Assembly (NCBI RefSeq): GCF_024355225.1
Contig: NZ_VCNH01000008.1
Span: 124,001 to 188,000, forward strand
Length of the DNA stretch: 64,000 nt
Direction of reading: 5' to 3'
Source of the DNA: Roseovarius sp. M141
Lineage (GTDB): Bacteria; Pseudomonadota; Alphaproteobacteria; Rhodobacterales; Rhodobacteraceae
Under the pieces are notes generated by a model. The model was not told where the DNA came from. It did no database searches and was given only the letters and a program-made list of their open reading frames with translations. Of this stretch, positions 29,496-39,521 are shown one piece after another (positions within the stretch are counted from its first letter, which is position 1; every line of letters starts with the position of its first letter). Made by a program: the position numbers and the translations under genes.

Positions 29496-29512
29496 AGGAA
29501 ACAAATTTTCCT
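29496..29512. promoter_or_regulatory. Candidate Lrp/AsnC operator between ald and its regulator
   Basis: A perfect inverted repeat AGGAAA-N5-TTTCCT, with an AT-rich centre and total length 17 bases, sits in the 134-base divergent region between ald and the Lrp-family gene. Length, symmetry and AT-rich centre fit sites of this family. Binding is inferred, not shown. Confidence 0.5.
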
Positions 29513-29579
29513 GGACCGAAGGGTTTTCATCGCAAGGATCTTCGATAAGCTGCCCTGCGCCACCGGAGTATTTGCAATA

Positions 29580-30038
29580 ATGTCCCTCGATACGATAGAC
29601 CGCCGCCTGTTGTCCGTCTTGCAAAAAAGCGGCCGGATATCGAATTCCGATCTGGCCGAGAAGGTCAACCTGTCGCCCAGCGCCTGCCATCGCCGCGTGC
29701 AGAGGCTGGAGACCGAAGGCTACATCGTTGGCTACGTCGCGTTGCTGGACGCGCGCAAGATGGGCGTGCCCACCACCGTTTTCGTTGAAATCACCCTGTC
29801 AGCGCAAGCCGACGATGTGCTGGATGCGTTCGAGAAGGCCGTCGCGCGCGTGCCCGATGTGCTGGAATGTCACCTGACGGCCGGCACCGCCGACTACATC
29901 CTGAAGATCGTCGCGGAAGATACCGACGATTTCGCCCGTATCCACCGCCAATACCTGACCCGCCTGCCCGGCGTGGCCAATATGCAGAGCAGTTTTGCCC
30001 TGCGCACCGTTTGCATGACAACCGCGCTGCCGGTGTGA
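29580..30038 (+). CDS. Lrp/AsnC-family transcriptional regulator (probable AldR)
   Basis: Feast/famine-type regulator of 152 residues: helix-turn-helix in residues about 1-60 (SLDTIDRRLLSVLQKSGRIS at the start, then a recognition helix in LSPSACHRRVQRLE) and a C-terminal ligand-binding RAM domain (about 67-145, with GTADYILKIVAEDTDDF). ATG at 29580 gives the family's usual N-terminus. Its divergent position to ald suggests it senses alanine and activates ald, as AldR or BkdR-type proteins do. DUF998 gene follows 45 bases later. Confidence 0.9.
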   Translation: MSLDTIDRRLLSVLQKSGRISNSDLAEKVNLSPSACHRRVQRLETEGYIVGYVALLDARKMGVPTTVFVEITLSAQADDVLDAFEKAVARVPDVLECHLTAGTADYILKIVAEDTDDFARIHRQYLTRLPGVANMQSSFALRTVCMTTALPV

Positions 30039-30083
30039 TCGCAGTCTATCCAGCCGACCGATCCAACCCAAGGAGATCACCAG

Positions 30084-30716
30084 ATGAGCCGCACAGCCGC
30101 CCCCAAAACCCAAGAGCAGCCCATGCTCATGCTTGCGCTGGGATGGTATTCCGTGGCGGGGTGCATCATTTTCGCGCTGTCGATCCTGATTGCCGATGTC
30201 GTCGTGCCTGATCACGACTGGATCGCCGACACGATCAGCGATCTGGGCGCGGGGCGCTACGAATTTATCGTCGACATTGGCATTTATGCCTTTTCTGCCG
30301 CGCTGGTTTCAACCGCGCTGCTGGCGGCGCATGTCCATCTGGGAGACTGGAAATGGAGCCTTGGGGTGCTGGGTCTGGCGCTTATGGGGCTGATCGTATT
30401 CCTCATCGGCGCGCGCAACGAATATGGCGACAGTGATAATGAGGGTTTCGTCATTCATATCTATCTGGTCTATGCCATCGGCGCGCTGATGACGGCGATT
30501 CCGGCTTTGATGGCGCAAGGCGCGCATCGTGCAGGCTGGCACTATCGCCGCATCCTGATCGGGATCGCTATTGTCTGGGCCGTCTCCGCGCCGGTTTTCT
30601 TCTTTCTGCCGGACAGTATCGACGGCATTTACGAACGTTATCTTGGACTTGTGTCCTTTGCGCTGGTGCTGACCATGGCAAGGCTGTTTATCAAGCGCGG
30701 CCAGATACAGCGGTAA
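30084..30716 (+). CDS. DUF998 family membrane protein
   Basis: Membrane protein of 210 residues with six predicted helices. The family pattern is seen in DHDWIADTISDLGAGRYEFI (near 50-69), which in DUF998 proteins follows the first helix. Function unknown. A Shine-Dalgarno AAGGAG (about 30070) precedes the ATG. It is the next gene after the Lrp-type regulator and converges on pnp, with a shared hairpin between them. Confidence 0.82.
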   Translation: MSRTAAPKTQEQPMLMLALGWYSVAGCIIFALSILIADVVVPDHDWIADTISDLGAGRYEFIVDIGIYAFSAALVSTALLAAHVHLGDWKWSLGVLGLALMGLIVFLIGARNEYGDSDNEGFVIHIYLVYAIGALMTAIPALMAQGAHRAGWHYRRILIGIAIVWAVSAPVFFFLPDSIDGIYERYLGLVSFALVLTMARLFIKRGQIQR

Positions 30717-30752
30717 CCTGGCCGCCAATTCGGGCGCATACCACCCATGAAA

Positions 30753-30780
30753 AAGGCCCCGGCGTTTCCACCGGGGCCTT
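30753..30780 (-). terminator. Rho-independent terminator of pnp
   Basis: A perfect 10-bp stem AAGGCCCCGG/CCGGGGCCTT with an eight-base loop, followed on the minus strand by TTTTT when the stem's own end is counted. It lies 21 bases after the pnp stop. On the plus strand it may also slow transcription from the DUF998 gene, but no T run follows there. Confidence 0.85.
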
Positions 30781-30801
30781 GTCGCTAGAAAGTGACGCGT
30801 A

Positions 30802-32943
30802 TCAGTCGTCGGCCTTTTCAGCCGCTTCCGGCTTCATTTCTTCGCCGGTTTCCTGATTGACGACCTTCATCGACAGGCGCACCTTGCCGCGATCGTCAAA
30901 GCCCAGCAGCTTGACCTTTACGTCCTGGCCCTCCTTCAGCACGTCCGAGGGATGGTTCAGACGGCGGTTTTCGATCTGGCTGACATGCACCAGCCCGTCA
31001 CGCTTGCCGAAGAAGTTCACGAAGGCGCCGAAATCGACGATCTTGACCACCTTGCCATCGTAAACCTGGCCTTCTTCCGGCTCGGCCACGATCGACCAGA
31101 TCATGTCATAGGCCTTCTTGATGGCCTCGCCGTTGGGCGATGCGATCTTGATGATGCCCTCGTCGTTGATATCGACCTTGGCGCCCGACACTTCGACGAT
31201 CTCGCGGATGACCTTGCCGCCCGAACCGATAACCTCACGGATTTTGTCCGTGGGGATCTGCATCGTCTCGATGCGCGGGGCGTGAACCGAGAATTCCTGA
31301 GCCCCGGTCAGCGCCTTGTTCATCTCACCCAGAATGTGCAAACGGCCCTCTTTGGCCTGCGCAAGCGCCTTTTGCATGATTTCGGGCGTGATGCCTGCGA
31401 TCTTGATGTCCATCTGCAACGACGTGATGCCGCTTTCAGTGCCTGCGACCTTGAAATCCATGTCGCCGAGGTGATCCTCGTCGCCCAGAATGTCGGTCAG
31501 GATGGCATAGTCGCCATCCTCTTCCATGATCAGGCCCATCGCCACACCGGCAACCGCGGTTTTCAGCGGAACGCCCGCATCCATCATCGACAAGGAGCCG
31601 CCACAGACCGACGCCATCGAGCTGGAGCCGTTGGATTCAGTGATCTCGGACACGACGCGGATGGTGTAGGGGAAATCCGTCGCCGCAGGCAGAACCGCCT
31701 GAAGCGCCCGCCATGCCAGCTTGCCGTGGCCGATTTCGCGGCGACCCGGAGGGCCCACGCGCCCGGCTTCGCCAACCGAATAGGGAGGGAAGTTGTAGTG
31801 CAGCAGGAAGTTGGATTTGAAGTTGCCATAGAGCGCATCGACGAACTGCTCATCGTCGCCGGTGCCCAGCGTGGTCACGACCAGACCCTGCGTTTCGCCG
31901 CGTGTGAACAGCGCCGAACCATGCGTGCGGGGCAGAAGGCCGGTTTGCGAGACGATCGGGCGCACGGTGTCCAGCGCACGGCCATCGATCCGCTTGCCGG
32001 TCTTCACGACGTCACCGCGCAGAACCGCTGCTTCCAGCTTTTTCAGGGCGGCGCCAAGGTTGGCATCGTCCAGTTGCTCGTCCGTCAGCGATGCCTTGAT
32101 CGCGTCCTTGGCGGCAGAGACTGCGCCGGTGCGCTCCTGCTTGTCGGTGATCGCATAGGCGGCGCGGATCTTGTCCTCGCCCGCGGCTTTGACGGCGGCG
32201 TAGAGGTCCGAATAATCGGCGGCCTGGAAATCAAACGGCTCTTTCGCTGCGTCTTCGGCCAGGTCGATGATCAGGTCGATCACCGGCTGGATCTGCTCGT
32301 GCGCGAAATTCACCGCGCCCAGCATTTCCTCTTCGGTCAGCTCGTAGGCTTCGGATTCGACCATCATCACGGCGTCCTTGGTGCCGGCGACAACCAGATC
32401 AAGGCGCTGATCGGGGTTGTTTTTCAGGTCGTGCATATCGTCGACGGTCGGGTTCAGGATGTAGTCGCCACCCTCATATCCGACGCGGCAGGCGGCAATC
32501 GGGCCACGGAACGGCGCGCCCGAAATCGTCAGCGCAGCCGAGGCGGCGATCATCGCGACCATGTCGGGGTCATTGACCAGATCGTGCGACAGGACCGTGC
32601 ACATCACCAGCGTTTCGTTCTTGAAACCGGGGACAAACAGCGGGCGGATCGGACGGTCAATCAGACGCGCGGTCAGCGTCTCTTTTTCCGACGGGCGCGC
32701 CTCGCGCTTGAAAAAGCCGCCGGGCACTTTGCCGGCCGCATAGTATTTCTCTTGGTAGTGCACCGTCAGCGGGAAGAAATCCATTCCCGGCTTGGGCGAT
32801 TTTGCGAATGTCACGTTGGCCATGACGCTGGTTTCGCCCAGAGTGGCGATGACCGAACCGTCGGCCTGACGGGCAACCTTGCCCGTTTCCAGTGTCAGCG
32901 TCTCTTCGCCCCACTGGATCGATTTTTTCACTTCGTTGAACAT
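30802..32943 (-). CDS. pnp: Polynucleotide phosphorylase
   Basis: Phosphorolytic 3'-5' exoribonuclease (713 residues) and core part of the degradosome. Two RNase PH domains (about 1-215 and 310-540, with [20 protein letters not shown] near 482-501), then a KH domain (near 555-610, [19 protein letters not shown]) and an S1 domain (near 620-690). Length matches the family. Its 5' region contains hairpins (32971-33016) that could serve as RNase III-type autoregulation sites, as in E. coli. Normally it follows rpsO directly, but here an opposite-strand hydrolase gene lies between. Confidence 0.97.
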   Translation of the reverse strand: MFNEVKKSIQWGEETLTLETGKVARQADGSVIATLGETSVMANVTFAKSPKPGMDFFPLTVHYQEKYYAAGKVPGGFFKREARPSEKETLTARLIDRPIRPLFVPGFKNETLVMCTVLSHDLVNDPDMVAMIAASAALTISGAPFRGPIAACRVGYEGGDYILNPTVDDMHDLKNNPDQRLDLVVAGTKDAVMMVESEAYELTEEEMLGAVNFAHEQIQPVIDLIIDLAEDAAKEPFDFQAADYSDLYAAVKAAGEDKIRAAYAITDKQERTGAVSAAKDAIKASLTDEQLDDANLGAALKKLEAAVLRGDVVKTGKRIDGRALDTVRPIVSQTGLLPRTHGSALFTRGETQGLVVTTLGTGDDEQFVDALYGNFKSNFLLHYNFPPYSVGEAGRVGPPGRREIGHGKLAWRALQAVLPAATDFPYTIRVVSEITESNGSSSMASVCGGSLSMMDAGVPLKTAVAGVAMGLIMEEDGDYAILTDILGDEDHLGDMDFKVAGTESGITSLQMDIKIAGITPEIMQKALAQAKEGRLHILGEMNKALTGAQEFSVHAPRIETMQIPTDKIREVIGSGGKVIREIVEVSGAKVDINDEGIIKIASPNGEAIKKAYDMIWSIVAEPEEGQVYDGKVVKIVDFGAFVNFFGKRDGLVHVSQIENRRLNHPSDVLKEGQDVKVKLLGFDDRGKVRLSMKVVNQETGEEMKPEAAEKADD

Positions 32944-33182
32944 CTATCGTTTCCTATCTGGAGGCATACCGGACCCCTGCCCGGTCCTCCGTTACACTGG
33001 CGGCCCCATTGCCGCCGACCCCAATCATCATGTCTTCCAGGTGCCGGGGCCATGGCACGCAGTCTCAGATGCGCGGGCTATACAGGAAAGTCCGGCAGGA
33101 GGGAACCACTCAGTGATTGTGGAACAAATGGCGAGCGCATAGCCTTTGGAAGCGACGAATTTCAATACGAAAGGAGTACGAC

Positions 33183-34211
33183 ATGATGCGTTTTCAAAGT
33201 GGATATCTGGCGTTAATCGCCATCGCAGGGGCCGGAACGGCAATGGCCGAGGTGGACCTGCCCGAGGCATTTGATTTCATGGGTCCGACGGTTCAAACGA
33301 TCGATGTCGAAGGCGGGCGGCAGGTCGCCTATGTCGATACCGGGCCGGCGGATGGAAAGGCGGTCCTTTTCATCGGTGGCACCGGCACCAGCGCGGCCGT
33401 TACCCGGCTCACCGACTTTTTGCGCGGGATGCGCGAAGACCTGAACCTGCGGCTGATCTCGGTTGGTCGTGCGGGCTTCGGTCAGTCCGATCCTGCCGAG
33501 GATTGGACCTTCGACGATTATGCGAGCGAAGCGGAACAGGTTCTCGATGAACTTGGCATCGCGGAGGTGTCGGTGATGGCGATCTCGGGCGGTGGTCCCT
33601 ACAGCGCTGCTTTTGCGGCGCGCAATCCCGAGCGTATTCGCTCGATACACCTCGCGGCGGCGACGTCCTTGGCAACGCGATCCAGCCTTTGTGATGCCGC
33701 CCCGGAAAAAATGAAGGAGGTTATGGACGATTACGCAGCCCACCCGCTGAAATGGTGGGCCTTTCCCGAAGACAGCCCGACCCATCGCATCCCCGGTTTT
33801 GCCTCGGCTGCGGGTGATGATGGTGCGCGCACGTTCGGAATGGCCGGCCAAAAGGGAAGCGGCGCGGCAGAAATCGCCGAATATCGTCGCTATTGCGACC
33901 TGCCCTTGCCGGATGTGTCACAGGTCGAGGCGCCGGTTTACATCTATCAGGGCGGGCAGGATACGCTGGTCACACCGGCCCACGCCGATCGGTGGGAGCA
34001 GGTCTATCCCAACATCGCCGCGCGGCGCGATTATCCCGATGGGGGTCACGACGTGCAGTACCGGCACTGGGATCAGATCCTTGTAGATATGGCGGGCATG
34101 GGCGACCAGTTTGTCATCTGCATGGACGGCGAGTCAAAGCTGGTGCCTGGGGGCGACGAGGACACGGCCATCGAAAATGGCGCGACCTTGGGAATTTGCG
34201 CCTGGCAGTAG
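33183..34211 (+). CDS. Secreted alpha/beta hydrolase
   Basis: Predicted periplasmic or secreted alpha/beta-fold hydrolase of 342 residues. A signal peptide covers residues 1-22 (cleavage after AMA). The nucleophile elbow is S135 in MAISGGGPYS (A-x-S-x-G rather than G-x-S-x-G), with D260 in QGGQDTLV and H289 in DGGHDV as likely triad partners. VGRAGFGQSD near 94-103 resembles the oxyanion loop of epoxide hydrolase and haloalkane dehalogenase relatives. Substrate unknown. Start ATG at 33183 has AAAGGAG upstream. It sits in reverse orientation between rpsO and pnp, suggesting insertion into a conserved operon. Confidence 0.85.
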   Translation: MMRFQSGYLALIAIAGAGTAMAEVDLPEAFDFMGPTVQTIDVEGGRQVAYVDTGPADGKAVLFIGGTGTSAAVTRLTDFLRGMREDLNLRLISVGRAGFGQSDPAEDWTFDDYASEAEQVLDELGIAEVSVMAISGGGPYSAAFAARNPERIRSIHLAAATSLATRSSLCDAAPEKMKEVMDDYAAHPLKWWAFPEDSPTHRIPGFASAAGDDGARTFGMAGQKGSGAAEIAEYRRYCDLPLPDVSQVEAPVYIYQGGQDTLVTPAHADRWEQVYPNIAARRDYPDGGHDVQYRHWDQILVDMAGMGDQFVICMDGESKLVPGGDEDTAIENGATLGICAWQ

Positions 34212-34261
34212 GTTTGCGTGGCGCGACACAGATTCAAGGACAAGGCGCCGTGCCAAACGAC

Positions 34262-34288
34262 AAACGCCCGCTTTTCAAGCGGGCGTTT
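34262..34288. terminator. Bidirectional terminator between hydrolase gene and rpsO
   Basis: A perfect 12-bp stem AAACGCCCGCTT/AAGCGGGCGTTT with a three-base loop. The plus strand ends in TTTTC and the minus strand in TTTG, so it can end both the plus-strand hydrolase transcript and the minus-strand rpsO transcript (stop at 34352). Confidence 0.88.
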
Positions 34289-34351
34289 TCTGAAATTCCA
34301 CTGCAACAGAGTGCGGGATCATTCAATCTGCGTTCAAACCATGTTTGACCG

Positions 34352-34621
34352 TTAGCGGCGGATGCCCAGACGCTTGATCAGGTCCTGATAGCGGGCCTCG
34401 TCCTTGGACTTGGTGTAGTCCAGCAGTTTGCGGCGCAGGGCGACCATTTTCAGAAGGCCACGGCGGCCGTGGTTGTCCTTCTTGTGGGTCTTGAAGTGCT
34501 CGGTCAGGGTGGTGATCCGCGAGGTGAGGATGGCAACCTGAACTTCGGGCGAACCGGTGTCGCCTTCCTTGGTCGCGAATTCCTTCATCAGGCGGTGCTT
34601 TTCTTCGACTGTGATCGACAT
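34352..34621 (-). CDS. rpsO: 30S ribosomal protein S15
   Basis: Small-subunit protein S15 (89 residues), an early 16S rRNA-binding assembly protein. Start [20 protein letters not shown] and the conserved [14 protein letters not shown] and [19 protein letters not shown] (both seen) are textbook. The ATG at 34621 gives exactly the family length, with AAGGAGAC upstream. It is the last gene before the bidirectional terminator, so read-through to pnp, as in the usual rpsO-pnp operon, is unlikely here. Confidence 0.98.
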   Translation of the reverse strand: MSITVEEKHRLMKEFATKEGDTGSPEVQVAILTSRITTLTEHFKTHKKDNHGRRGLLKMVALRRKLLDYTKSKDEARYQDLIKRLGIRR

Positions 34622-34761
34622 CGGTGTCTCCTTGTCATCAAAGGTTGCGGGCACAAGCCGGGATGTCGTCCAGCAAGGTCCATAGAGAATCTGCGCCATG
34701 CAGCGGCAGACGCATCGGCGGCATATAGGGGAATTTCCGGCGCTTGGAAAGGGCCGCAATA

Positions 34762-35832
34762 TTACAGCATCGCGCCCGCAGGCAGCTGGCTGGACCCGAC
34801 CAGCGTGATATGCCCCGCGTTCAACCCGGCAGCGTTATTCACGACCGCGATGGCGACACCATTCAGCATGACGTGTTGGACACCCGAATCATCCGGATCG
34901 GGGACCAGATCGACGTCAGGCTCGGCATCTTCGAGGTCGTCATAAACGACCATCAGCGTATCCTCATCCGGTACAAAATCCAGAATCTCGGCCTGATGAT
35001 CCGCGCTTAGCCAGTCGCCCAGCAGCACGGTGTCGGCGCCGGTCCCGCCCGTGACGATATCGCCGACCCCAGCCGTGATCAGATCGTCGCCGCCGCCGCC
35101 GTTGAGGTAGTCCGCGACGTCGGTATCGGTCACGCCTTCGGTTTCCTGATCGCTCTCGAGCCCGGTCAGCGTGTCGTCACCCCAGCCACCGAACAGGGTA
35201 TCGTGACCCGCCCCGCCGCGCAGCGCGTCGTCGCCCAGACCGCCGTGGAGCGCGTCAGCGCCTGCGCCGCCATCCAGCACGTCGTCACCTGCGCCTCCGA
35301 CCAGACTGTCGTCGCCTGCACCGCCGGTTAACGTGTCATCGTCGCCATGGCCGAACATCCGGTCGTCGCCGTCACCGCCCTGCATCACATCGTTTCCGGC
35401 GCCGCCGTGCAGCGTATCGTTCCCGGCATCACCGCTCAGCGTGTCATCGCCCAGCGACCCCCAAAGGTCGTCATCGCCCTCTGCCCCGGTCATCGCGTCG
35501 TCGCCGTCATAACCGTTCGCCACATCCACCGCATCCGAGCCGTCCATATGGTCGTCGCCCGATGTTCCCACCGCAACTTGCTCGGCCGTTTCGGAATCGT
35601 CAGTCGGCCCCGGCGCTGCGGTGGCGAAATCCATGATACTGGTGCCGCCCTCGGATGAGTCTGTATCCGGCACCTCGACGTCGGGCATATCGTCATCGGG
35701 CACATCCTGCGCGGTGACCCCATCCTCGTCATCGGACGACATGCCGAGAAAGGCCGTCGCGCCCAGCGCCATCATTCCCATAAGGCCCGCAAGCAAGAAC
35801 ATGTCAGCAATCCCATCTACCCGGCTCAACAT
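34762..35832 (-). CDS. Membrane-anchored RTX calcium-binding protein
   Basis: Protein of 356 residues: an N-terminal hydrophobic helix (about 11-30, [20 protein letters not shown]), a very acidic linker (31-85), about 15 tandem RTX nonapeptides of the GGxGxDxLx type (about 89-263), and a C-terminal tail with LLGDWL near 270. RTX repeats fold into calcium-bound beta rolls and are typical of proteins exported by type I secretion, yet no secretion genes are adjacent. The N-terminal helix suggests anchoring instead. An alternative start is the ATG at residue 11 (35802). It lies between DUF1643 and rpsO, likely an insertion in a conserved block. Confidence 0.82.
   Translation of the reverse strand: MLSRVDGIADMFLLAGLMGMMALGATAFLGMSSDDEDGVTAQDVPDDDMPDVEVPDTDSSEGGTSIMDFATAAPGPTDDSETAEQVAVGTSGDDHMDGSDAVDVANGYDGDDAMTGAEGDDDLWGSLGDDTLSGDAGNDTLHGGAGNDVMQGGDGDDRMFGHGDDDTLTGGAGDDSLVGGAGDDVLDGGAGADALHGGLGDDALRGGAGHDTLFGGWGDDTLTGLESDQETEGVTDTDVADYLNGGGGDDLITAGVGDIVTGGTGADTVLLGDWLSADHQAEILDFVPDEDTLMVVYDDLEDAEPDVDLVPDPDDSGVQHVMLNGVAIAVVNNAAGLNAGHITLVGSSQLPAGAML
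35044..35568 (-). repeat. Tandem RTX-coding repeats (27-base units)
   Basis: The stretch encoding residues about 89-263 of the RTX protein consists of degenerate 27-base units, each coding a nonapeptide with the GGxGxD core. Units differ mainly in third positions and in variable residues, so the array is old rather than recently expanded. Confidence 0.85.
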
Positions 35833-35876
35833 TGCGCCGGGCAGCGTTCTTTTGACAGCAATTTGCGCCCCGGTGG

Positions 35877-36398
35877 TTAACGCCTGTGCGGCATGTCCCA
35901 CAGGTCGGGCTGCCGTGCGTAGGAAATATAAAGCGGATGACGCGGGTGCCCGTCCTTGGTCAGGCCCAGATGATGTACGTCGCGCCCGGTTGCGGCCAGC
36001 AACGCCGCCACGCTCGCGCCCCGCCCCTGATGCGCGCCATGTGTGCCCCATGCAGCGACAATGGTATCGGCCCAGTCGCAACCTTCCAGAATGGCGGCGT
36101 CGTTGGCGGCGCCGACCGGATCGGCGGCAGCGCGCATCGCCCGCGGATCGGTGTCGCGCCAGGCAAAGATATTCGTGACGCGAAACGCGCCGAACCCCAG
36201 CGCACGCGCGCGGCGCTCGCACCGCTCGACCGTGGGATCGTTGGCCTCTTCGGTCGCGGTCGAGGGGTTCAACATGATGAAATGGGCCCGCTTGCCCGTC
36301 TCGTCCCAGACGCGGGTCAACGCATAGCGGTAGCGTTCGCAATCGGAGTAGACGGCGGTCGATGCCGCGTCACCCTTCTGGTGCGTCCGGGTGATCAC
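35877..36398 (-). CDS. DUF1643 domain protein
   Basis: DUF1643 protein of 173 residues (function unknown). Family features seen are [18 protein letters not shown] (near 40-57), [12 protein letters not shown] (near 76-87) and [13 protein letters not shown] (near 115-127). I chose the GTG at 36398 because it overlaps the truB stop by four bases (GTGA) and drops a non-conserved extension; the next gene upstream is therefore coupled to it. In some alphaproteobacteria DUF1643 genes sit near RNA modification genes; the context here with truB agrees. Confidence 0.85.
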   Translation of the reverse strand: MITRTHQKGDAASTAVYSDCERYRYALTRVWDETGKRAHFIMLNPSTATEEANDPTVERCERRARALGFGAFRVTNIFAWRDTDPRAMRAAADPVGAANDAAILEGCDWADTIVAAWGTHGAHQGRGASVAALLAATGRDVHHLGLTKDGHPRHPLYISYARQPDLWDMPHRR

Positions 36399-37306
36399 AC
36401 CGGGTCCACGAACACGCGGGAAGGGTGCATCTCGCCCGCCTTGTAGATGCCCACGGCGACGGCCCGGCCCTCCAGCGAGGCCCAGCATTCATCGCCATAT
36501 TCGGCGTCACCGGGATAGACCATGCCGGGATTGCCGTTGCGCAGTCTGGCCGCGCCTTCGGGCGTGCATCGCAGTTCGGGCAGATCGGTCAGCCCCGCCT
36601 CCAGCGGCAGGAGATGGGCATCCAGCGCCGGGTCATGCGCCATCGCGTCGATCTGATCCAGCGTCAAACCGTCCTCGGCTTCGAACGGGCCGGACCACAC
36701 CCGGCGCAGCCATGTGACATGCCCCTTGCAGCCCAGCATATCGCCCAGATCGCGGGCGATGGCGCGCACATAGCCGCCTTTGCCGCAGACCATTTCCAGC
36801 ACGGCGCTGTCCGGACTCGGGCGGTCCGCCAGCAGCAGTTCATCGACCCACAGCGGGCGCGCGGCCAGCGTCACGTCCTCGCCATCACGCGCCAGCTTGT
36901 AGGCGCGCTCGCCGTCGATCTTTACCGCCGAAAACTTGGGCGGCACCTGCATGATGTCACCGACGAAACCATTCAGCGCCTCTTTGATGTCGGAATCCGT
37001 GGGGCGGGTATCGCTGGTGGCGATCACCTCGCCCTCGGCATCGTCGGTATTGGTGGAGGCCCCGAACCGCACCTCGAATTTGTACGCCTTCAATGCGTCG
37101 GTGATGTAGGGCACCGTCTTGGTCGCCTCGCCCAGCGCGATGGCCAGAACGCCGGTCGCCTCGGGGTCCAGCGTGCCGGCATGACCGGCCTTTTTCGCCT
37201 GAAGCGCCCAGCGCACCTTGTTCACGACCGAGGTCGAGGTGATGCCGGCGGGTTTGTCCACTACCAGCCACCCGGAAATGTCGCGACCCTTGCGCTTGCG
37301 TGCCAT
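36395..37306 (-). CDS. truB: tRNA pseudouridine(55) synthase TruB
   Basis: Forms pseudouridine 55 in the T-loop of tRNAs (303 residues). The catalytic aspartate lies in [15 protein letters not shown] (near residues 40-54); [13 protein letters not shown] is the N-terminal signature (near 12-24) and [17 protein letters not shown] is also conserved. ATG at 37306 gives the normal N-terminus [12 protein letters not shown]. Part of the minus-strand run rbfA-DUF2233-truB-DUF1643; overlaps DUF1643 by four bases. Confidence 0.96.
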   Translation of the reverse strand: MARKRKGRDISGWLVVDKPAGITSTSVVNKVRWALQAKKAGHAGTLDPEATGVLAIALGEATKTVPYITDALKAYKFEVRFGASTNTDDAEGEVIATSDTRPTDSDIKEALNGFVGDIMQVPPKFSAVKIDGERAYKLARDGEDVTLAARPLWVDELLLADRPSPDSAVLEMVCGKGGYVRAIARDLGDMLGCKGHVTWLRRVWSGPFEAEDGLTLDQIDAMAHDPALDAHLLPLEAGLTDLPELRCTPEGAARLRNGNPGMVYPGDAEYGDECWASLEGRAVAVGIYKAGEMHPSRVFVDPV

Positions 37307-37402
37307 GCCTTGCCCCTTTGTCTCCAAGGTGCGGGGGCTAGCCCAAGCCCCGGTGGCTGTCAATCGCGCGCCCTGCCACCTGCCTGCCTGAGCCGGGTCG
37401 CA

Positions 37403-38161
37403 TCAGCCCTGCGGCGCGGCGCTCACGCTGCCGATGATCGGACCAATGGGAAACCCGATATCGCTGCGCCCCAGGTCGGGCGCATAGAGGCGCGAGACAT
37501 TGCCGTCGAAATACAGCGCCTGAGGCAGGCCCAGATGATCGCGGAAAAACCGACCGAAGGTGTGGAAATTCACCGGATCGGTCGAAATCACGAACACCGC
37601 CCGCGTGCCGTCCGCCGTGGTGCCCACCCCGTTGCGAACATACAGACTGTCGCTGTCTGTCAGGAAACGCGGATGCAGCGCGCCGTCAATCACCAGCATC
37701 GGCCCCGATTGCGTGGCATGGCGGCACGCCGGGGCCTCATCCACATAGCGCAGCGTCTCGAACACATCGGCGCGGCCCTCGCGGATGCACAGCACACCGT
37801 TGGGCAGCAGGCCGAAATTCCCCGGCCCCTCCTGCGTGACGATGCCCGCTGCCTCCTGCCCGTCCTCGATATAGAGACCCACAGGCCGACGATCAGAATG
37901 GTACATGCCCGCGTTCATGCCGAAATCCAGCGCCAGCCCGTCCTTGCCCAGCATCCCATTGACCGCGCTGAAGCTGCCCAGCGTCTTGCCAGTGTCAGGG
38001 TCATTCAGGAACACGCGCAGATCGCCCCGGGTCATGTCCACTTCGCAGATGGAATAACGTGCATTCTCGAACTGATCGTTGCGGCATTCTGCCGCCCACA
38101 ACTGGACCGGAAACACCAGGGCCAGCATGGCCCAGAGCGGTGCCCTAATCCTCCAGGTCAC
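37403..38161 (-). CDS. Phosphodiester glycosidase-like (DUF2233) secreted protein
   Basis: Predicted periplasmic protein of 252 residues with a signal peptide (about 1-24, WAAEC region) and a NAGPA/DUF2233 domain. Relatives include the human uncovering enzyme that removes N-acetylglucosamine from phosphodiesters; family patterns are [20 protein letters not shown] (near 77-96), [12 protein letters not shown] and [17 protein letters not shown]. The bacterial substrate is unknown. Its start overlaps the end of rbfA by 17 bases, so it is co-transcribed with ribosome-maturation genes, a conserved but unexplained arrangement in Rhodobacteraceae. Confidence 0.82.
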   Translation of the reverse strand: MTWRIRAPLWAMLALVFPVQLWAAECRNDQFENARYSICEVDMTRGDLRVFLNDPDTGKTLGSFSAVNGMLGKDGLALDFGMNAGMYHSDRRPVGLYIEDGQEAAGIVTQEGPGNFGLLPNGVLCIREGRADVFETLRYVDEAPACRHATQSGPMLVIDGALHPRFLTDSDSLYVRNGVGTTADGTRAVFVISTDPVNFHTFGRFFRDHLGLPQALYFDGNVSRLYAPDLGRSDIGFPIGPIIGSVSAAPQG

Positions 38162-38540
38162 GGCGAACCTCGCCTTGCGCGAACAGGCGGCGCGTCTCGT
38201 CCATCTGATCGAACGTGCTGTCCAGCCGGAACCGCAGGTCGGGCGCGTATTTCAGCCCCAGCTTTTTCGCGACGATGCGGCGCAGCTCGTGTTTGTTGCG
38301 GGCCAGCAGGCCGACCAGCTCATCCTGGCCCCGCCCGCCCAGCGGCATCACATAGGCCGTCGCGATCTTGAGGTCGGGCGACATGCGTACCTCGCCCACC
38401 GTCACCGACATGCGGGCAAGGTCCGCATCGTGGATATCGCCGCGCATCAGCACGTCGGCTAGCGTGCGGCGGACATTTTCGCCCACCTGTAGCTGTCGTT
38501 GCGTCGGGCCTGCGCCATCTGAAAACTTGTTCTTTGCCAT
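38145..38540 (-). CDS. rbfA: 30S ribosome-binding factor RbfA
   Basis: Ribosome maturation factor (131 residues) needed for 16S 5'-end processing and cold adaptation. KH-like fold with [17 protein letters not shown] near the N-terminus and [19 protein letters not shown] (near 46-64). ATG at 38540 was preferred over two ATGs 6 and 36 bases upstream because it matches MAKNKFS starts. It is the first gene of the minus-strand run leading to truB, divergent from dapB. Confidence 0.93.
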   Translation of the reverse strand: MAKNKFSDGAGPTQRQLQVGENVRRTLADVLMRGDIHDADLARMSVTVGEVRMSPDLKIATAYVMPLGGRGQDELVGLLARNKHELRRIVAKKLGLKYAPDLRFRLDSTFDQMDETRRLFAQGEVRRDLED

Positions 38541-38569
38541 GCCCATGCATTTAGTCCCTATACCGCCCT

Positions 38570-38598
38570 TTGCCAAGCCGTGATGCCCGCGCTATCAA
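38570..38598 (+). promoter_or_regulatory. Sigma-70-type promoter of dapB
   Basis: -35 TTGCCA (38570-38575) and -10 TATCAA (38593-38598) with 17-base spacing, 41 bases before the dapB ATG. Good matches to housekeeping promoters of the group; lies in the 99-base divergent region with rbfA. Confidence 0.55.
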
Positions 38599-38639
38599 GG
38601 CTGTGATTTTGAACGCTGCGATTTTCACGGAGGCGCGAC

Positions 38640-39458
38640 ATGACGACAGGACCGGGCATTGCAGTGACAGGCGCATCGGGCCGGATGGGCCGGATGTTGA
38701 TCCAGACCATCCGCGATAGTGGCCGCGCCCATCTGGTCGGTGCGGTCGAGCGGCCCGGCCACGCGTGGATCGGGCAGGACGTCGGCACGGCGATGGGCGG
38801 CGCGCCGCTGGGCGTGACGGTGACAGGCGACGCGCTGGAGGCGTTCGCGCCCGCGCAGGCCATCATCGATTTCACCGCCCCCAGCGCCACACTTGCCTTT
38901 GCCAAGCTGGCCGCGCAGGCCCGCGCCGTGCATGTCATCGGCACGACCGGGTTTTGCGATGAGGAGCTGGAGTCGCTGAAACCCGCCGCGCGCCATTCGG
39001 TGCAGGTGCGCGCCGGGAACATGAGCCTTGGGGTCAACCTGCTGACCCTGCTGACCCAAAAGGTCGCACACGCACTGGACGAGGATTTCGACATCGAAAT
39101 CGTCGAGGCACACCACAATCAAAAGGTCGACGCCCCGTCCGGCACCGCCCTGATGCTGGGCGACGCTGCGGCCACCGGGCGCGGCGTGGCATTGGACCGT
39201 GTCGCCGACAGCGCCCGCGACGGCATCACCGGCCCGCGCGAGCGGGGGCATATCGGGTTCAGCGCCATTCGCGGTGGCGACATCGTGGGCGAACATGACG
39301 TGATTTTCGCCGCCGCGGGCGAGCGGATCGTGCTACGCCACATCGCCACCGACCGCGCCGTGTTCGCGCGCGGCGCGCTCAAGGCCGCGCTCTGGGGTCA
39401 GGGGCGCGATCCGGGCGCGTATGACATGCTGGACGTGCTGGGGCTGGGCGACGGCTAA
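38640..39458 (+). CDS. dapB: 4-hydroxy-tetrahydrodipicolinate reductase
   Basis: Lysine and diaminopimelate biosynthesis enzyme (272 residues). NAD(P)-binding [10 protein letters not shown] is near residues 11-20; the catalytic [16 protein letters not shown] motif with H and K is near residues 156-171. Length is normal. Preceded by a good promoter and GGAGG ribosome site; SulP carrier gene follows after about 60 bases. Confidence 0.97.
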   Translation: MTTGPGIAVTGASGRMGRMLIQTIRDSGRAHLVGAVERPGHAWIGQDVGTAMGGAPLGVTVTGDALEAFAPAQAIIDFTAPSATLAFAKLAAQARAVHVIGTTGFCDEELESLKPAARHSVQVRAGNMSLGVNLLTLLTQKVAHALDEDFDIEIVEAHHNQKVDAPSGTALMLGDAAATGRGVALDRVADSARDGITGPRERGHIGFSAIRGGDIVGEHDVIFAAAGERIVLRHIATDRAVFARGALKAALWGQGRDPGAYDMLDVLGLGDG

Positions 39459-39521
39459 CTGCGCGCCGTGCGCATGTCAGCATTGCATTATCACAGCTTG
39501 AAGTTGCGGGTAGATCTTCGC

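Noticed and set aside
30952..33186. Long antisense open frame opposite pnp
   Set aside because: Shadow of the conserved pnp gene; no motifs and no ribosome site.
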